A stretch of DNA of 64,000 nucleotides from Pyricularia pennisetigena (lineage: Eukaryota; Ascomycota; Sordariomycetes; Magnaporthales; Pyriculariaceae): positions 3,162,953 to 3,226,952 of the forward strand of contig NC_043741.1 of the NCBI RefSeq assembly GCF_004337985.1, written 5' to 3'. The notes beneath the pieces are model-generated. The model saw nothing but the letters and a program-made list of their open reading frames with translations, did no database searches and was not told the origin of the DNA. The stretch's first letter is position 1, and every line of letters begins with the position of its first letter. The translations under genes were made by a program, and so were the position numbers. Below, in pieces: positions 60,953 through 64,000 of the stretch.

Positions 60953-63015
60953 CGCTCTGTATTGCACGATGTCATCTGATTCTTTTTCGGTCCCCGCCTA
61001 CGTAATGTTGGTACTGTAACAGGCAGGTTTCGTAACCAAAAGTCATCCACAATCCCCCATAAACCCCAGAAGAAGCATCTCGGAGTGATGTCGGCGGTAC
61101 TTTGTTGTCAGAACCGGAGATACAACCCGGGGAAGTCGACTCGGCTCCAGGATTTCCGCACGCGGGTCTATGGTTAAGTTGGCGTTCCCCGGTACCTGTT
61201 CCTCTTCATAGATTGTGGTCATAGGTTTGAACATAGTCACAAAGTATGCGGGGGGTGTGGCATCTGTTGATCTGTGACTATCGCTACTCGAATTAGAGTG
61301 TATTGCCTGCAAACCCTTTTTCCGCACAAAGGTACACACACGCAGATCAGGGCAACTTTTTTTTTTTTCTTTAGTTGCCCCATGAAACCAAAACCAGGCT
61401 GTCCCTGAAATACATCTGGAGCGAACCACCCACTCACTGTTCAGCTGACCCGTCTCTCCGTGGGTAGGAAAATCAGGTATGACGACATGGCCCCATCCAG
61501 TCGAGCGCTGCTTGACTCGTTTGGCGTGCAAGGGGTCCCGCAACACGAGGATAACACGCCGAGCATACGGCCGGCCGTCAACGTCAGACCACGAAACGAG
61601 GGCGGTAAAGGGAACCCATTCCGCGGGAGTTACTCGACTGTTTTGGATTTTTGCTCTCCATGGATCGATTGATCACTCGGAAGGCTTTTCTTTTTGTTGG
61701 AGTTGTGGTTCTTGACGAATCGGCATTTGTTAGCCGTCGAAAGATTCATCAGCAGTGGCGACCAGCTATCTAATGCATGACTACTGTAGGTAGGTAACTA
61801 ACTGAACTACGGGTGCAGGTCGCGTTGGGAGTCGCGATTCGCGCATGTTGAACATGAACATAGAATTTTTCTTTTTATTTTCTGGCCATTTTCATTCGTC
61901 CATTTTCGCGACGGGATTTTGCAATCTACCACTTACTGTATAGCATCTACCATTGCAACAGAGGAGGTGGTAACCACGCCCATGGTCTGTCTGTAGGTAT
62001 CTGCACTGCTACTTTGGTTCCGCCTTGTCCGATTTGAATTGTTATCGGGATTAATAAACACCCGATGCCATCTATGTTGTTGCCATAGATGCAAGCTTTT
62101 AGGAAAATGCGGGGAATAGCGTGGTAGTTCCTATAGCCTCTTTACAGTCAGTCCCTTGCATATGATTCGAGTTGGCCCATTTCTCTATCGTCGATGTTTT
62201 TTTATTTCCCGACCTCCACAGTCCGACAGGGTCTGTTTCTCTTACCTACCCACGCCGACTTATCGTGATATTTACACGTAGAACCAGACTAGAGGAAAAA
62301 CAAAAAAGGTGGTCTATTGTTGCCCATCTGTTCCCAAAGTGATTAACCATTTCGCGTCCCGAGCTTGAATCTTCATTTAGCCACTCCATGGTATCTCCGA
62401 AGACCAAAACTGACCTCGGCAGAGCCCTGGCGGATCGAGCACGAGTGACACCACCGAGGAAACATAAACAGACAAAGTCTTCAGTGGCGGCGTCAAAACA
62501 ACGGCATCACGATCTGTACCAAGAGGGAACCGATCTTCATGTGTCATCACTTCACAGTTTACACTGACAAACTGTGTTCTACGGTAAACAGTCAAAGGGC
62601 ACCAAGATGGACAGTCCATTCAAATGGGTACAAGCTGAATTTTGTTTGCTTATACCAAGGCAACTGATTCGCCGATCAGTGCCTGATCCCAGTGTCTGCT
62701 CCAAGCAGTCATCGCTCCCCCTCGATGATTTATGGGGTGGTTGGTGATGTGATATACATACATACAATAGAAATACATCTATCAAGTTTCCCCTTTCTCT
62801 AGCTTCTCCCATTCATGTGCTGTTGTTGTTGTTGATTATGTCCGTCGCCTTTACCATACTCGGTTTCTTATATGTATCCTTTGGTCCCCCTACACCGTAA
62901 AGGGCCTGATGCCGCCAATCAGATAAACTATACTCCAGTACTGTAGTGCCGAAATCTTGTCATGGCCGCCTTGATACTCGAGTAACCACGAGAGAGGTCT
63001 TTTTCTTCAAATCCT
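60389..63015. other. Gene-poor intergenic region
   Basis: Very long T runs at 60781-60798 and 60920-60950. A minus-strand open frame at 61043-61546 has protein-like stretches but no start context, splice signals or family resemblance. No other gene seen. Confidence 0.45.
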
Positions 63016-64000
63016 CTACAGCACGATCCAGTCCTCATCGACAACCAGATCCTGCTCGCCCTCGACAAAAGGCACGGGGGCCAGCGAAGCGAGCGTGAGG
63101 CAGCGGCTCTGCCACTCCTTGACAAAGTCCTCCATCTCGGCCAGCTTGGCCTGGAACTTGTGCTCGTACTCGGCCTTGAGCCTGAGGTAGCAGGCGCCGT
63201 GGAGCTCGACCTGGTCCAGCGGACGGCCGGCGGGCGTGGGCACGACGTGGTCCGTGGCCTCGGTCATGACCTTGTCTTCGATGCCGGCAAAGGCAGTCGC
63301 GGCGGCCGCCTTGAGCGCGGCCATGTCGTCGTCCAAGGTGCGCATCTCGCCCGCGGCGCGCTCCTAGCGGCGCCGGAGGGTGGTGCCGTCGTGGCGGAAG
63401 CCGAGGGCCAAGCCGCCGTAGAGCTTGGCGGTGGTGAGCACCACGGCCTGGGCGATCAGGACGGACTCGAGGAACAGCACGTTGTGCATCTGCAGGAACT
63501 CGCGGCCCTTGCCGTACTCGCGGTGCGCGATGGACGCGAGGATGCGCGGGTTGGTGCGCCAGGTGTCGATGAAGGCGATGGCGGCGGTGCGCAGCTGTCC
63601 CGGCGGGATCTGGTACGTCGTCATCCGGAAGGCCTTGACCAGGTTCCTGATCATGAAAGGCTCATTCCTGATGACGTCGTTGTTGTACCTGCGGGGCATT
63701 CTCTCCCGCACCTAGACGTGGTGGCGATTGCGGTTAATATCTCTCTCTTTTTTTTCATTCTCTCACTTTGGTTTCATTTTACATTTCTTGCGTGTTGGCA
63801 AAGAACGCGTTAGACGCGCCAAACAAATATAGAGTGAGTGATACTTACGACAAAGTCAGCCCAGGCCTCGTTCACGTCTTTATCCTCGACATCCATGTAG
63901 AACTCGCTGCCGTCATGCTCGTACATGAGCTGCCAGAGACGCGGAGGAGGTCCATTGCGGTCCTGGTCGCGACGGATCTGGTTGACCATGTCTTGAGCGC
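63016..64000 (-). CDS. Unrecognised protein, 5' end outside the window, with one in-frame TAG
   Basis: Minus strand; one exon runs from the window edge to 63849 (MVNQIRRDQDRNGPPPRLW; a GTAAGT donor follows), then a second exon from 63711 to a stop at 63016, with matching phase 0 and a CTAG acceptor. The second exon is open except for TAG at 63366-63364 (after GTTLRRR, before ERAAGEMRTLDDD). Coding-like Ala/Glu-rich helices continue beyond it to the stop, so the TAG looks premature. The TAG lies in the loop of a potential hairpin with a perfect 6-bp stem (63354-63359 with 63370-63375). An intron of 78-81 nt ending at the TAG is formally possible but has poor donors (GTGGTG or GTGCTC) and no clear branch site. 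I do not recognise the family. Confidence 0.7.

Noticed and set aside
61043..61546. Minus-strand 167-codon frame
   Set aside because: Contains a homopolymer-encoded Lys run and no recognised motif or transcription context.

Overview
The window reads as nuclear DNA of a filamentous ascomycete, probably a sordariomycete. The genes are GC-rich and split by short introns (about 70-145 nt) with fungal splice signals, the intergenic DNA is full of long A/T runs, and the protein families are typical of moulds. The organism assignment is inference from style and gene content, not from a marker gene. The assembly has gaps at 35830-35857 and 52210-53156 and two ambiguous bases at 45004-45005.

Left part (1-12.7 kb): a secreted DUF1996 protein; a possible small secreted protein seen as one exon; a secreted NTF2/SnoaL-like protein; LYS1 (last step of lysine synthesis) with a Gcn4/Cpc1-type site upstream; an intron-containing tRNA-Ser(UGA); a YbjQ-type protein; and a Pho80/Pcl-like cyclin. 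From 12.7 to 22.5 kb there is a gene-poor stretch with at most one weak spliced candidate.

Middle (22.5-42 kb): the cell-cycle kinase CDK1, an AlkB-homolog dioxygenase, a cellular reverse-transcriptase-related gene (rvt) interrupted by one in-frame TAG, an FAD-dependent monooxygenase-like protein, an enoyl-CoA hydratase with a 30-nt exon, a gene-poor stretch with a weak spliced candidate, and a seven-exon fusion of an NRPS-type adenylation domain with a ferric-reductase-like membrane/oxidoreductase module.

Right part (42-64 kb): a small Cys-containing secreted protein, a secreted phospholipase A2, a short-chain-dehydrogenase-like protein using a GC-AG intron, a convergent HSL-type hydrolase ending 22 nt away, a secreted M28 carboxypeptidase whose 3' end lies in the large gap, a SUR7/PalI-like four-TM protein, a protein joining a STAND-type N-terminal domain to an apparently dead low-molecular-weight phosphatase fold, a sugar transporter, and a gene cut by the window edge that also carries one in-frame TAG.

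No operons or obvious biosynthetic cluster are visible; most genes look like independent housekeeping or secreted-protein genes. The most interesting signals are the two long ORFs each broken by a single TAG (fitting fungal A-to-I stop-codon editing, UAG to UGG, but not proven), the STAND-N/pseudo-phosphatase fusion, and the adenylation/ferric-reductase fusion.
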